Part shown: one piece after another, positions 36,146 to 44,587 of the stretch
How the letters are laid out: each line of letters opens with the position of its first letter
How positions within the stretch are numbered: position 1 is the first letter of the stretch
DNA from: an uncultured Hungatella sp.
GTDB taxonomy: Bacteria; Bacillota; Clostridia; Lachnospirales; Lachnospiraceae
DNA length: 64,000 nucleotides
Assembly: GCA_947089145.1 (NCBI GenBank)
Contig: CAMUJH010000010.1
Span: 22,529 to 86,528 of the forward strand
Direction of reading: 5' to 3'
Notes under the pieces: generated by a model
The model's database searches: none
What the model saw: the letters and a program-made list of their open reading frames with translations, nothing else
What the model was told of the DNA's origin: nothing
Made by a program: the position numbers and the translations under genes

Positions 36146-37738
36146 CTAATTGCGCCCGAATTCCGCCATCACCAGTTTCGGGTTTCTATCCTGCACCATC
36201 CCGATGCTCCAGCTGTTGACAAATAATAGCAGAGGGTTATCCTTCAGATCCTTGATCCTCTTCATGTCCGAGGTTCCCTGAATCTTTGCCACATCCACCT
36301 GGTCTTTATTTTCCACCCACCGGATATACTCATATGGCAGCTTTTCCAGCTTCACTTCCACGTTATATTCATTCTCCAGCCTGTAGGTCAGCACCTCAAA
36401 CTGCAGCTCTCCTACCACGCCCACGATAATCTCTTCCATGCCCGTGTTAAACTCCTGGAAAATCTGTATGGCGCCTTCCTGGGCAATCTGGTTCACGCCC
36501 TTAATAAACTGCTTCCTTTTCATGGTGTCCACCTGCCGCACCCTGGCAAAATGCTCCGGGGCAAAGGTGGGAATGCCCTCATACTGGAATTTCTCATTGG
36601 AGCTGCACAAAGTGTCCCCAATGGAAAAGATTCCCGGATCAAACACGCCGATAATATCACCGGCGTAAGCCTCCTCCACAATCTTTCTGTCCTGGGCCAT
36701 CAGCTGCTGAGGCTGGGACAGGCGCAGCTTCTTTCCGCCCTGAACATGGTTCACCTCCATGCCCGCCTCAAATTTCCCTGATACGATTCTCATAAAAGCG
36801 ATCCTGTCTCTGTGGGCCTTGTTCATATTGGCCTGGATCTTAAACACGAAAGCGGAAAACTTCTCCTTAAACGGGTCCACTTCCCCGGTAATGGTCTTTC
36901 TCGGAAGGGGGGACGTGGTCATCTGTAAAAAATGCTGCAGAAATGTCTCCACGCCGAAATTCGTCAGGGCCGATCCGAAAAACACCGGTGACAAGTCCCC
37001 TCTCTGCACCCGCTCTAAGTCAAACTCGTCTGCAGCCCCGTCTAAAAGCTCGATTTCCTCCAGAAGCTGCTCATGGTAATCCCGTCCGATAACGGCCTCC
37101 ACATCCGTCCCCTCCGCCTCAAACGTCCGGGACGCCACTTCCTTCTGCCCTCCCATAGCCGCTGTAAAGGTGGTAATCTGCTTTTTATCTCTGTCATAAA
37201 CACCCTTAAAATTCTTCCCGCAGCCAATGGGCCAGTTTATGGGGCATGTACGGATTCCCAAAACATTCTCAATATCGTCCATCAGCTCAAACGGATCTCT
37301 GGCTTCCCGATCCATCTTGTTAATAAACGTAAAAATGGGAATCCCTCTCATGACGCAGACCTTAAACAGCTTAATGGTCTGCGCCTCCACGCCCTTGGAG
37401 CCGTCAATGACCATAACCGCGCTGTCTGCCGCCATAAGCGTCCTGTAAGTATCCTCCGAGAAATCCTGATGGCCCGGCGTGTCCAGAATGTTAATACAGT
37501 AATTGTCATACTCAAACTGCATCACTGACGAGGTCACAGAAATTCCTCTCTCCTTCTCAATCTCCATCCAGTCCGACACTGCGTGCTTCGTGGCTTTTCT
37601 CCCTTTTACCGTTCCCGCCAGGTTAATGGCTCCGCCGTAGAGAAGAAACTTCTCTGTCAGCGTGGTTTTTCCCGCATCCGGGTGGGATATGATGGCAAAA
37701 GTTCTCCGTTTTTTTATTTCCTCTGCTATTGTTGACAA
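36146..37738 (-). CDS. prfC: Peptide chain release factor 3
   Basis: This 530-residue GTPase recycles RF1 and RF2 from the ribosome. It has G1 SHPDAGKTT, the RGISVTSSVMQF switch region, G3 DTPGHQDFSEDTYRTL and G4 NKMDREA, followed by EF-G-like domains II and III. It starts at a TTG codon with GGAGG seven bases upstream; the family start (MSTIAEEIKKRRTFAIISHPD) supports this. The gene stands alone, with its own terminator. Confidence 0.95.
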   Translation of the reverse strand: MSTIAEEIKKRRTFAIISHPDAGKTTLTEKFLLYGGAINLAGTVKGRKATKHAVSDWMEIEKERGISVTSSVMQFEYDNYCINILDTPGHQDFSEDTYRTLMAADSAVMVIDGSKGVEAQTIKLFKVCVMRGIPIFTFINKMDREARDPFELMDDIENVLGIRTCPINWPIGCGKNFKGVYDRDKKQITTFTAAMGGQKEVASRTFEAEGTDVEAVIGRDYHEQLLEEIELLDGAADEFDLERVQRGDLSPVFFGSALTNFGVETFLQHFLQMTTSPLPRKTITGEVDPFKEKFSAFVFKIQANMNKAHRDRIAFMRIVSGKFEAGMEVNHVQGGKKLRLSQPQQLMAQDRKIVEEAYAGDIIGVFDPGIFSIGDTLCSSNEKFQYEGIPTFAPEHFARVRQVDTMKRKQFIKGVNQIAQEGAIQIFQEFNTGMEEIIVGVVGELQFEVLTYRLENEYNVEVKLEKLPYEYIRWVENKDQVDVAKIQGTSDMKRIKDLKDNPLLLFVNSWSIGMVQDRNPKLVMAEFGRN

Positions 37739-37871
37739 GCCAATTCCTCCGATTCGTTAAAATGCTTAATCATTGTAGTATTAATCTGCCTCTGCGTCAA
37801 GGTTTTCCCGCCGTTTTTCTTTTCGTCTTCCCTTTGCCCACAGCCGTTTAGTTCCTGGCCGCCGCTCTTTC

Positions 37872-39083
37872 TTACGAACGCTGTCTTAAGTCAACCTGAG
37901 GATAAAATATCTTTGTCAAAATCCTGTCCGCTGTCTCTTCTTTGCTTAATTTCCCCAGTTCAATCTCTTCGTCCTTTGTAATCAGCGTCACCACGTTTGT
38001 GTCGGTGCCAAACCCGGCTCCCTCTGTTTTCAGGCTGTTGGCCGCCACCATGTCCAGATTCTTTTTCACTAGCTTGGCTCTGGAATTTTCCACCAGGTTC
38101 TCTGTCTCCATGGAGAACCCGCAAAGAAACTGCCCCTCCCGCTTGTGCTGCCCCAGATATGCCAGAATATCATCCGTCCTCTCCAGCGGCAGGCTCCATT
38201 CCCCCCTGCCTTTCTTTATTTTCTCCTGGGATATGAAAGCCGGACGGTAATCCGCCACGGCGGCGGCCTTAATCACCGCATCCTGCTGCCAGCTTACGGA
38301 AGTCACTGCCTGAAACATATCCCTTGCGCTTTCCGCTTCTATGACCTTAACAAACCTCGGCCTTTCAATCTTTGCAGGCCCTGTCACCAAAGTCACCTCC
38401 GCTCCCCGGCACGAGGCCACCTTGGCGATGGCATACCCCATTTTCCCCGTAGAGTGGTTGGTCAGATACCTTACCGGGTCAATGGCTTCCCTGGTAGGCC
38501 CTGCAGTTACCAGTACTTTTTTCCCTGTCAGATCCTTGGCATACCCGATCTCATGGATAATATAATCCAGAAGCACTGACGGCTCCGGCATCTTTCCCGC
38601 CCCCCTGTCCCCGCAGGCAAGATATCCCACCGCCGGGTCAATCACATGCATCCCGTAAGAAGCGCACGCCTTCAGGTTATCCTGGGTAACGGGATTTTCG
38701 TACATCTGGGTATTCATGGCCGGGGAAATGTATTTGGGACATTTGCAGGCCAAAAACGTAGTGGTCAGCATGTCATCCGCCAGCCCGTGGGCTACCTTCG
38801 CAATCACGTTGGCCGTGGCCGGGGCCAGCATAAAGACATCCGCCTTTTTCGCAAGGGCCACATGTTCCACGCTGAACTCAAAATTCCGGTCAAAGGTATC
38901 CACCAGGCACTTGTTTCCCGTCAGGCTCTCAAATGTAACCGGAGTAATAAACTCCGTGGCATTTCTGGTCATAATCACCTGCACGTCCGCATGAAGCTTT
39001 TTAAGGCCGCTGGCCAGATACGCAATTTTATAAGCAGCAATGCTGCCGCTGATTCCAAGAACCACTGTCTTCCCACTTAACAT
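37872..39083 (-). CDS. coaBC: Bifunctional phosphopantothenoylcysteine decarboxylase/synthetase CoaBC
   Basis: This 403-residue protein carries out two steps of coenzyme A synthesis. The N-terminal CoaC flavoprotein half begins KTVVLGISGSIAAYKIAYL, has the active-site AMNTQMYENP, and ends with the cysteine of GYLACGDRGAGKMPEP. The C-terminal CoaB half has VTAGPTREAIDPVRYLTN and HSTGKMGYA, with CTP-binding and acyl-cytidylate elements. I chose the ATG at 39083, which has GGGAGG at good distance, over the longer frame from 39125. It is divergent from coaX, another gene of the same pathway. Confidence 0.95.
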   Translation of the reverse strand: MLSGKTVVLGISGSIAAYKIAYLASGLKKLHADVQVIMTRNATEFITPVTFESLTGNKCLVDTFDRNFEFSVEHVALAKKADVFMLAPATANVIAKVAHGLADDMLTTTFLACKCPKYISPAMNTQMYENPVTQDNLKACASYGMHVIDPAVGYLACGDRGAGKMPEPSVLLDYIIHEIGYAKDLTGKKVLVTAGPTREAIDPVRYLTNHSTGKMGYAIAKVASCRGAEVTLVTGPAKIERPRFVKVIEAESARDMFQAVTSVSWQQDAVIKAAAVADYRPAFISQEKIKKGRGEWSLPLERTDDILAYLGQHKREGQFLCGFSMETENLVENSRAKLVKKNLDMVAANSLKTEGAGFGTDTNVVTLITKDEEIELGKLSKEETADRILTKIFYPQVDLRQRS

Positions 39084-39212
39084 ATACCGTCCTCCCACTG
39101 TCATAATCTTTTTGCCGTTTCCCATTCTTGATATTTATATCAAAATATGCTACTCTTTTCCTGCAGTAACGTAAGTATACCATACAACCTTTTTCATGGA
39201 AAGGAGTCTCTT

Positions 39213-39977
39213 ATGATTTTAGCCATAGATATGGGAAACAGCAACATTGTCATCGGCGCCATTGACGACGAAAAGACATACTTTGTGGAACGGGTAACCA
39301 CAAACCACGGGAAGACGGATCTGGAATACGCCATAAACATTAAAAGCATTCTTGAGATTCACAATATTCCTCTTTCCAAGATCACCGGAGGAATCATCTC
39401 CTCTGTTGTGCCGCCCTTAAATTCCACTCTAAAGTCCGCCGTGAAAAAAATTTTCGGATTTGAGCCTTTCTTAGTCGGGTCCGGCATGAAAACCGGCATG
39501 AACATTATTATGGACAACCCTAAAGCCGTAGGAGCTGACATGATCGTGGATGCTGTCGCCGCTAAAAAAAATTACCCTTGTCCCATTATCATCATTGATA
39601 TGGGCACGGCCACCACCATGAGCGTGGTAGACATTTCCGGCAATTACATCGGCGGCGTCATTCTTCCGGGCCTTAAGGTATCCCTGGATTCCCTAAGCGG
39701 AAAGACGGCGCAGCTTCCCTACATCAGCCTTGACATCCCAGGCAAGGTTATCGGAAAGAACACCATCGACTGCATGCGCTCCGGCATTATGTACGGCAAT
39801 GCCTCCATGATAGACGGCATTATTGACCGCATGGAGGCAGAGCTTGGCATGTCCGCATCCCTGGTGGCCACGGGAGGCCTTGCCAGGTTCATTACGCCTT
39901 TATGCAGGCATAAGATCTCCTATGAAGATGACCTGCTGTTAAAGGGCCTGCTGATACTTTATAACAAAAATTTATAA
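39213..39977 (+). CDS. coaX: Type III pantothenate kinase CoaX
   Basis: This 254-residue kinase phosphorylates pantothenate at the start of coenzyme A synthesis. The type III form belongs to the acetate/sugar kinase fold. Motifs are ILAIDMGNSNIVIG (phosphate 1), GADMIVDAVAAKKNYP, and IIIDMGTATTMSVVD (phosphate 2). The ATG at 39213 has AAAGGAG upstream. The open frame back to 39147 lacks support. It is divergent from coaBC with about 130 bases between the starts, so the two pathway genes could share control. Confidence 0.95.
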   Translation: MILAIDMGNSNIVIGAIDDEKTYFVERVTTNHGKTDLEYAINIKSILEIHNIPLSKITGGIISSVVPPLNSTLKSAVKKIFGFEPFLVGSGMKTGMNIIMDNPKAVGADMIVDAVAAKKNYPCPIIIIDMGTATTMSVVDISGNYIGGVILPGLKVSLDSLSGKTAQLPYISLDIPGKVIGKNTIDCMRSGIMYGNASMIDGIIDRMEAELGMSASLVATGGLARFITPLCRHKISYEDDLLLKGLLILYNKNL

Positions 39978-40065
39978 GCCTGAAGGCTTTTGTCAAGGCA
40001 GTTTTCCAAATTTAAGCAGGAAATTATTTTCAATCTTCCTGCCGCATAAATCCATAAAATCCGTA

Positions 40066-40108
40066 CATCATTCTTTTATAGCTTATGAATTTCAGAATGA
40101 TGCGGAGG
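40066..40108 (+). promoter_or_regulatory. Leader hairpin directly upstream of sigG
   Basis: Nine-base perfect arms CATCATTCT (40066-40074) and AGAATGATG (40094-40102) close a 19-base loop. They end one base before the CGGAGG ribosome binding site. A structure so close could lower ribosome access. A leader hairpin that limits sigG translation has been reported in Bacillus subtilis; the parallel here is inference. Confidence 0.55.
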
Positions 40109-40116
40109 TAATGGAC

Positions 40117-40893
40117 ATGTCACTATACAAGGTTGAAATCTGCGGGGTCAATACAGCAAAGCTTCCGTTACTTAATAACGAGGAAAAAGAGGAACTGTTC
40201 AGGCGTATCAAGCAGGGTGACAAAGAGGCCAGGGAACAGTACATCAAAGGAAACTTAAGGCTGGTATTAAGCGTCATCCAGCGGTTTTCCGGCAGCAATG
40301 AAAATGTAGACGACCTGTTTCAGATCGGCTGCATCGGCCTTATTAAAGCCATCGACAATTTCGACACATCTCAGAATGTGAAATTTTCCACCTACGCCGT
40401 TCCGATGATCCTGGGTGAGGTGAGAAGGTATCTGCGGGACAATAATTCCATCCGGGTCAGCCGTTCCCTGCGGGATACTGCCTACAAGGCCATCTACGCC
40501 AGAGAAGGCCTGACCCGCAAAAACTCCAAAGAACCCACCATTATGGAAATCGCCCAGGAAATCGGCATCAGCAAGGAAGAGATCACCTATGCCCTGGATG
40601 CCATCCAGACGCCCGTAAGCCTGTACGAGCCAGTGTACACTGACGGCGGGGACCCTCTGTACGTTATGGACCAGATCAGCGACAAAAAGAACCTGGAAGA
40701 AAACTGGGTGGAGGACATTTCCCTAAGCGAGGCCATGAAGCGTCTCCCCGAGCGGGAACGTCACATTATTGACATGCGTTTTTTTGAGGGCAAGACTCAG
40801 ACCGAGGTGGCCGAGGAGATCCATATCAGCCAGGCCCAGGTATCGCGCCTGGAAAAAAACGCATTAAAAGCCATGAAAAATTATCTCAGCTGA
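40117..40893 (+). CDS. sigG: RNA polymerase sporulation sigma factor SigG
   Basis: This 258-residue sigma-70 factor drives late forespore genes. The N-terminal KVEICGVNTAKLPLL box is typical of SigG. Region 2 (DDLFQIGCIGLIKAIDNFD, then KFSTYAVPMILGEVRRYLRDNN) and region 4 (LPERERHIIDMRFF, then TQTEVAEEIHISQAQVSRLE) are complete. Two ATGs lie six bases apart. The second, at 40117, is eight bases from CGGAGG and is preferred. It is not next to sigE and spoIIGA in this window, unlike the arrangement in many Clostridia. Confidence 0.93.
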   Translation: MSLYKVEICGVNTAKLPLLNNEEKEELFRRIKQGDKEAREQYIKGNLRLVLSVIQRFSGSNENVDDLFQIGCIGLIKAIDNFDTSQNVKFSTYAVPMILGEVRRYLRDNNSIRVSRSLRDTAYKAIYAREGLTRKNSKEPTIMEIAQEIGISKEEITYALDAIQTPVSLYEPVYTDGGDPLYVMDQISDKKNLEENWVEDISLSEAMKRLPERERHIIDMRFFEGKTQTEVAEEIHISQAQVSRLEKNALKAMKNYLS

Positions 40894-41065
40894 CACACAG
40901 CATCCTGCCGCTTCCATCAGTCAAAAAACATCCGCCGCACATTGACAAATATTTGAAATTTCTTTCCTTTTTCTTTCATTATCTGTAGATTTTATACAAG
41001 AAACATAGTATAATAAGTATATATCCATCCAGATAATGTACAAATATCAGAAAGGGGAACCGGCA

Positions 41066-41797
41066 ATGGATGACAAAATTACCCTACTACGCAAAATGCT
41101 CAGCGGCAGCCGCTATACGGTGGCCCTGTGCGGCTCCGGCATGATGGAAGAAGGCGGCTTCATCGGCGTAAAAAAGCAGGAAAAAGCATATGCCATTGAA
41201 GAAAAGTACGGCTACTGTTCCGACGAACTGTACACCAGCGCATTTTATAATACCCGCCCGGAGCTGTTCTTCACTTTCTACCGAAATGAGATGTTAAATT
41301 TCCCCCCTGAGCTGACTGCCTCCGGCCCGGCTATGGCTGCCCTTGAAAAAAACGGGCACCTGCACTGCGTCATTACCAGCAATATCTATGATATTCCCCG
41401 CAGAGGCGGCTGCCAGAATGTGATCAACCTTCACGGCACCATTTACGAAAATCAATGCCCCCGCTGCAAGAGGCAGTATCCCATGGAATACATCATGAAT
41501 TCCAAACGGACCGTTCCACTGTGCGAGAAATGCAACATCCCCGTGCGGCCCCTGGTTTCCCTGTTTGGGGAGATGGTGGACAGCCAGCGGATGACAAAGA
41601 CCACTTTGGAGATCTCCAAAGCAGACACGCTTCTTCTTCTGGGAACCGCTTTAGACTCTGAGGTGTTCAGCCATTACATCAAATACTTTACAGGGCGGTG
41701 GCTGGTGATCATCCACAGCAAAGCGCACTATATGGATGTCTCCGCCAGTTTAGTGATACTGGACCATCCAAAAAACGTGCTGCCGCTGCTAACGTAA
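41066..41797 (+). CDS. Atypical SIR2-family protein
   Basis: This 243-residue protein has the fold signature of NAD-dependent protein deacylases but altered catalytic motifs. The first NAD loop, normally GAGxSxxSGIP, reads CGSGMMEEGGFIG. The TQNID motif reads TSNIYDIPRRGG. The catalytic histidine is kept in NLHGT. The zinc ribbon is intact (CPRCKRQYP, then CEKCNIPVRPLVSLFGE), and GTAL near the end matches the NAD-binding GTSL. I start at the ATG at 41066, behind AAAGGGG. It follows sigG by about 170 bases with its own TATAAT (41009-41014). Deacylase activity should not be assumed. Confidence 0.75.
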   Translation: MDDKITLLRKMLSGSRYTVALCGSGMMEEGGFIGVKKQEKAYAIEEKYGYCSDELYTSAFYNTRPELFFTFYRNEMLNFPPELTASGPAMAALEKNGHLHCVITSNIYDIPRRGGCQNVINLHGTIYENQCPRCKRQYPMEYIMNSKRTVPLCEKCNIPVRPLVSLFGEMVDSQRMTKTTLEISKADTLLLLGTALDSEVFSHYIKYFTGRWLVIIHSKAHYMDVSASLVILDHPKNVLPLLT

Positions 41798-41811
41798 GTC
41801 ATGCAGTACAC

Positions 41812-41856
41812 AAAAAACTGCCGGGCGATACCTTTATCTGTATCACCCGGCAGTTT
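41812..41856 (-). terminator. Terminator serving tRNA-Leu, also facing the sirtuin gene
   Basis: Arms 41815-41831 and 41840-41856 form a 17-base stem with one mismatch (AAACTGCCGGG pairing with CCCGGCAGTTT at its base). On the minus strand it is followed by TTTTTT. It lies between the convergent sirtuin and tRNA genes. Confidence 0.8.
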
Positions 41857-41962
41857 CATAATATAGAACCCCGGCTCTTTCGTCTGATTAGCCGGCAAAA
41901 AAGAAAAACCGCCAAATCTCCGGCTATGCGGAAACTTCAGCGATTTCGCCCCTGCCAAGGAG

Positions 41963-42045
41963 TGCCGGCCGCGGGACTTGAACCCGCACGGTATCGCTAC
42001 CAATGGATTTTGAGTCCACCTCGTCTGCCATTCCGACAGGCCGGC
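41963..42045 (-). tRNA. tRNA-Leu (anticodon CAA)
   Basis: The 83-base gene has a seven-pair acceptor stem (GCCGGCC with GGCCGGC) and discriminator A. The anticodon loop is CTCAAAA on a GGA/TCC-type stem. A leucine-type long variable arm and the T arm GCGGGTTCAAGTCCCGC are present. CCA is not encoded. It should read UUG codons. Confidence 0.93.
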
Positions 42046-42241
42046 TTTCTTCCTGCAACAGAGATTATTCTATCACAATCAGCAGCGTTTGGCAAGCATA
42101 ATTTTCAAAACATGAGAGATTTTTCATGTCTTGTATAAACAGAGCATGCCGGTTTACAAAAAGAGAAGCGCCGGATGTCCCTTTCCCATTCGCTTCCCTT
42201 CTCTCTTTTGCCGCATGTTTGTGAAGCCGCAGATTTTTCTT

Positions 42242-42463
42242 TTACGGGTTTGTCCCGTTAAGCGCCTCCTGTTTCATCTGGCGTTTCCTTTTGGTCATAA
42301 GGCCGCCAATGCGGCCGCTTTCCTTTGCTGTCAGGCTCCGCCATCCGTTTTCCATGACTTTATCGCTGAGGCCCAGTTCTGTGGCAATCTCAAATTTCAG
42401 CAGATCTTCCGGCGTCTTAAGGCTTGCCGGGTCAAACGGCTTTTCACTTTTCTTCTTGGACAT
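42242..42463 (-). CDS. Divergent alpha/beta-type small acid-soluble spore protein
   Basis: This 73-residue basic protein resembles alpha/beta-type SASPs, which coat spore DNA. LLKFEIATELGLSDKV matches the first helix with the germination-protease cleavage region (normally KxEIAxELG). The second helix region TAKESGRIGGLMTKRKR matches the GxxGGxMTKRL signature. It differs in a long polar N-terminus and a lysine-rich end. A stem-loop covers its ribosome binding region. With sigG nearby, a spore role is likely. Confidence 0.75.
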   Translation of the reverse strand: MSKKKSEKPFDPASLKTPEDLLKFEIATELGLSDKVMENGWRSLTAKESGRIGGLMTKRKRQMKQEALNGTNP

Positions 42464-42465
42464 AT

Positions 42466-42509
42466 AACGGGTACACTCCTTTCCTCATTCCTTTAAGAGT
42501 ATACCCGTT
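42466..42509 (-). promoter_or_regulatory. Stem-loop over the SASP ribosome binding region
   Basis: Arms 42466-42478 and 42497-42509 form 13 pairs, one of them G-U, around an 18-base loop on the transcript. The GAG of the likely GGAG site lies in the stem. It may delay translation or protect the RNA, or be a chance dyad. Confidence 0.45.
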
Positions 42510-42557
42510 TCCAAAGACCCTATTCGGTTTTTCCCGTATTATTGCAGCCTATGTCTG

Positions 42558-42749
42558 TCAAAACTCATCCGAGGGGATTATGATGGCTGCCACAAAGTAA
42601 GCCAGAATCCCCGTTCCCGTGCAGGCGAAGATTGCCCACCCAAGCCTTATGAGAGTAGGGTCAATATTGAAATACTCTCCCAGGCCTCCACACACGCCGC
42701 ACAGCATGCGGCTGCTTGCCGACTTATACAGTTTCTTTCCAAAATCCAT
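42558..42749 (-). CDS. PspC domain membrane protein
   Basis: This 63-residue protein is a single PspC domain. KKLYKSASSRMLCGVCGGLGEYF is the family signature (first part near residues 5-15, then the GVCGGLGEYF core), followed by one hydrophobic segment (LIRLGWAIFACTGTGILAYF) and IIPSDE. PspC proteins sense or respond to membrane stress. It lies just downstream of the PadR/HAAS/DUF4097 group in the same direction and probably belongs to that envelope-related set. AAAGGAG precedes the ATG. Confidence 0.9.
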   Translation of the reverse strand: MDFGKKLYKSASSRMLCGVCGGLGEYFNIDPTLIRLGWAIFACTGTGILAYFVAAIIIPSDEF

Positions 42750-42818
42750 ATTAACGCTCCTTTCCCGGCAGCCTCAGCCACTCTTCCTCGGCTGCCATAC
42801 CATGCTCTTTAGCCGTCT

Positions 42819-43835
42819 CTACTGGAACTCCACGTCAATGGCGCCTGCTTTGCACTCCAGCTTTGCCCTTTTTACCGCCCCGGGATTATGAATGACATTC
42901 TCCCGGTTCAGCACGCCTTCCTCCGTGCCGTCAATGGCGATGGAGCCAGCTGCACACTCCAGCTCATATGTGAAATCCTCCCGGGCTCCGTCTATCAGGT
43001 ATTGAATGCTTCCTGTTGCACACTCTGCCTCCATCTCCTGACCAACCTGGCCTTTGTAGATCAGCTCTCCCAACTTGCACTCTCCGTCCAGTTCCTGAAC
43101 GCTGCCTGCCGATACCTCCGCCGTGCCGGCCTCCACATCCAGGCTCAGTTTCCCGGCAGCTACCTGATCCATATGCAGCACTCCGCCTTTTACCTCCAGA
43201 TCCACCTCCTGAAAACCGGCTCCTGACGGAATCAGAATTCGGGCAGCCAGGTCTTCCTCATCTTCAAAGTCACCGTCATCCCTGCCATTCAGCCAGTTCT
43301 GCCATAATCCGGTATTCAGGCTCACGCGGATCTCCAGCTTATCCTCATCCAGCTCCTGGCGGCACACATAATCTTCATTACTGCTGATTACCACAATCTG
43401 GTCAACAGAGTCATCCGTTGTGATCTCCACCCAGCCGCCCATTACCTGGATCTCCAGTTCCCTGACAGCAGTTCCGCCCGATCTTGCCTCGCCGGCAGAA
43501 CTGCCTGGCACCCCTGCGCTCCCTTCTGTTTTCGCCTCTCTGCCGGAACTGCTTGGCACTCCCGGGAGAGCCCCGTTTCCTGAGCTTACGCCCCCGCCCC
43601 CGCTTATCCCCGTCCCGTAATCCTGGCCTATAGGGCCTTCTTCATGGACCTGAAATTCTTCCGGCTTCCCGCCTTCCGTATCACGGGCTTCTGCCAGTTG
43701 TTCCACCCAGCCGTAGCTTCTGTGCCGGTAATGGGAAAATCTCCCTCCCATGGCCCATGCGCACACGCACACCATGCTTCCCACGCCTACGCAGGCAGCT
43801 GCACCAATAAGCATTCCTTTTACCCACCTCTTCAT
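42819..43835 (-). CDS. DUF4097 beta-strand repeat protein
   Basis: This 338-residue protein has an N-terminal membrane anchor (MLIGAAACVGVGSMVCVCAWA). A low-complexity linker rich in G, S and E follows (about 40-110), then a C-terminal DUF4097/DUF2807-like right-handed beta repeat (about 115-338). The repeats alternate short strands such as VLHMDQVAAGKLSLDVEAG, and ELDGECKLGELIYKG. The domain is thought to lie outside the membrane; function is unknown. I start at the ATG at 43835, which overlaps the upstream stop as ATGA behind AAAGAGG. The frame upstream is a shadow of the neighbouring gene. Confidence 0.85.
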   Translation of the reverse strand: MKRWVKGMLIGAAACVGVGSMVCVCAWAMGGRFSHYRHRSYGWVEQLAEARDTEGGKPEEFQVHEEGPIGQDYGTGISGGGGVSSGNGALPGVPSSSGREAKTEGSAGVPGSSAGEARSGGTAVRELEIQVMGGWVEITTDDSVDQIVVISSNEDYVCRQELDEDKLEIRVSLNTGLWQNWLNGRDDGDFEDEEDLAARILIPSGAGFQEVDLEVKGGVLHMDQVAAGKLSLDVEAGTAEVSAGSVQELDGECKLGELIYKGQVGQEMEAECATGSIQYLIDGAREDFTYELECAAGSIAIDGTEEGVLNRENVIHNPGAVKRAKLECKAGAIDVEFQ

Positions 43836-44587
43836 TTCCTCTTTCTCCTTCCATGAATCAATCCGCTGATCCCATTTACAATGGATCGTACCAGCCACGG
43901 TATCAGTTTTCCATAAAACAAGATAGACAAAAGCAGGCTTAAAATCCCCAGGCCTACAACCACCACGCCGGCCCCGAACACCAAAAGCCCGCTGGCAAAC
44001 CATCTGACCATGGCCAGAATCCCCACTACGCACAGCCCGGCCCCAGCCAGCAGAAGCGCCACGGTCAGCACTCCCAATAATACAATGAGTCCGAATAAAA
44101 GCCCAAACCCTCCTGCAAGTATTCCTGTCAGCAGCCCTCCTGCCCCCAGCCATATGGGCGCAGACACAAAAATCAGCACAATCCACAGGATTATCTTTAA
44201 AGGGCGGCTGGTGCGAACCGGCCGTTTCGTCTCTCCCCCGTCATGGGGAGCCTGCTGCCACGTGCCTTCCCTCTTCTCTTCCCCGCCGCCTTCCCTTCCT
44301 TCCGGCAGGTCCAGCCGCTTTGCAACCTGATAGTTAGGTTCCCGGAATCTCTCGTCCTCATACCCACGCTCTGTAAACTCTCCGCCCTCCTTCAAATTTC
44401 CGGACAGCTCCGAACGGATGATGGAAGCAATCCGCTCCGGACTCCCAAAGTCTTCCATAGCCTTTTCGGCATTCTCCCCTGCCTCCTCCAGGTAATCCCT
44501 GTAGTAAGCAATGGCATCCGCCTTCTCCTCCTGCGGAATATCCGATAAAAGATACTCCAGCCTTTCCATAAACTCATTTCTGTTCAT
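43832..44587 (-). CDS. HAAS/DUF1700 membrane protein
   Basis: This 251-residue protein begins with a HAAS-type helical domain (MNRNEFMERLEYLLSDIP, then EEKADAIAYYRDYLEEAGENAE), known from proteins paired with PadR regulators. A charged linker follows, then three to four glycine-rich membrane segments (IILWIVLIFVSAPIWLG and onward). It overlaps the PadR gene by 14 bases and the DUF4097 gene by four, so the three are one translational unit. The HAAS domain probably takes part in sensing with the PadR protein, which is inference. Confidence 0.85.
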   Translation of the reverse strand: MNRNEFMERLEYLLSDIPQEEKADAIAYYRDYLEEAGENAEKAMEDFGSPERIASIIRSELSGNLKEGGEFTERGYEDERFREPNYQVAKRLDLPEGREGGGEEKREGTWQQAPHDGGETKRPVRTSRPLKIILWIVLIFVSAPIWLGAGGLLTGILAGGFGLLFGLIVLLGVLTVALLLAGAGLCVVGILAMVRWFASGLLVFGAGVVVVGLGILSLLLSILFYGKLIPWLVRSIVNGISGLIHGRRKRK

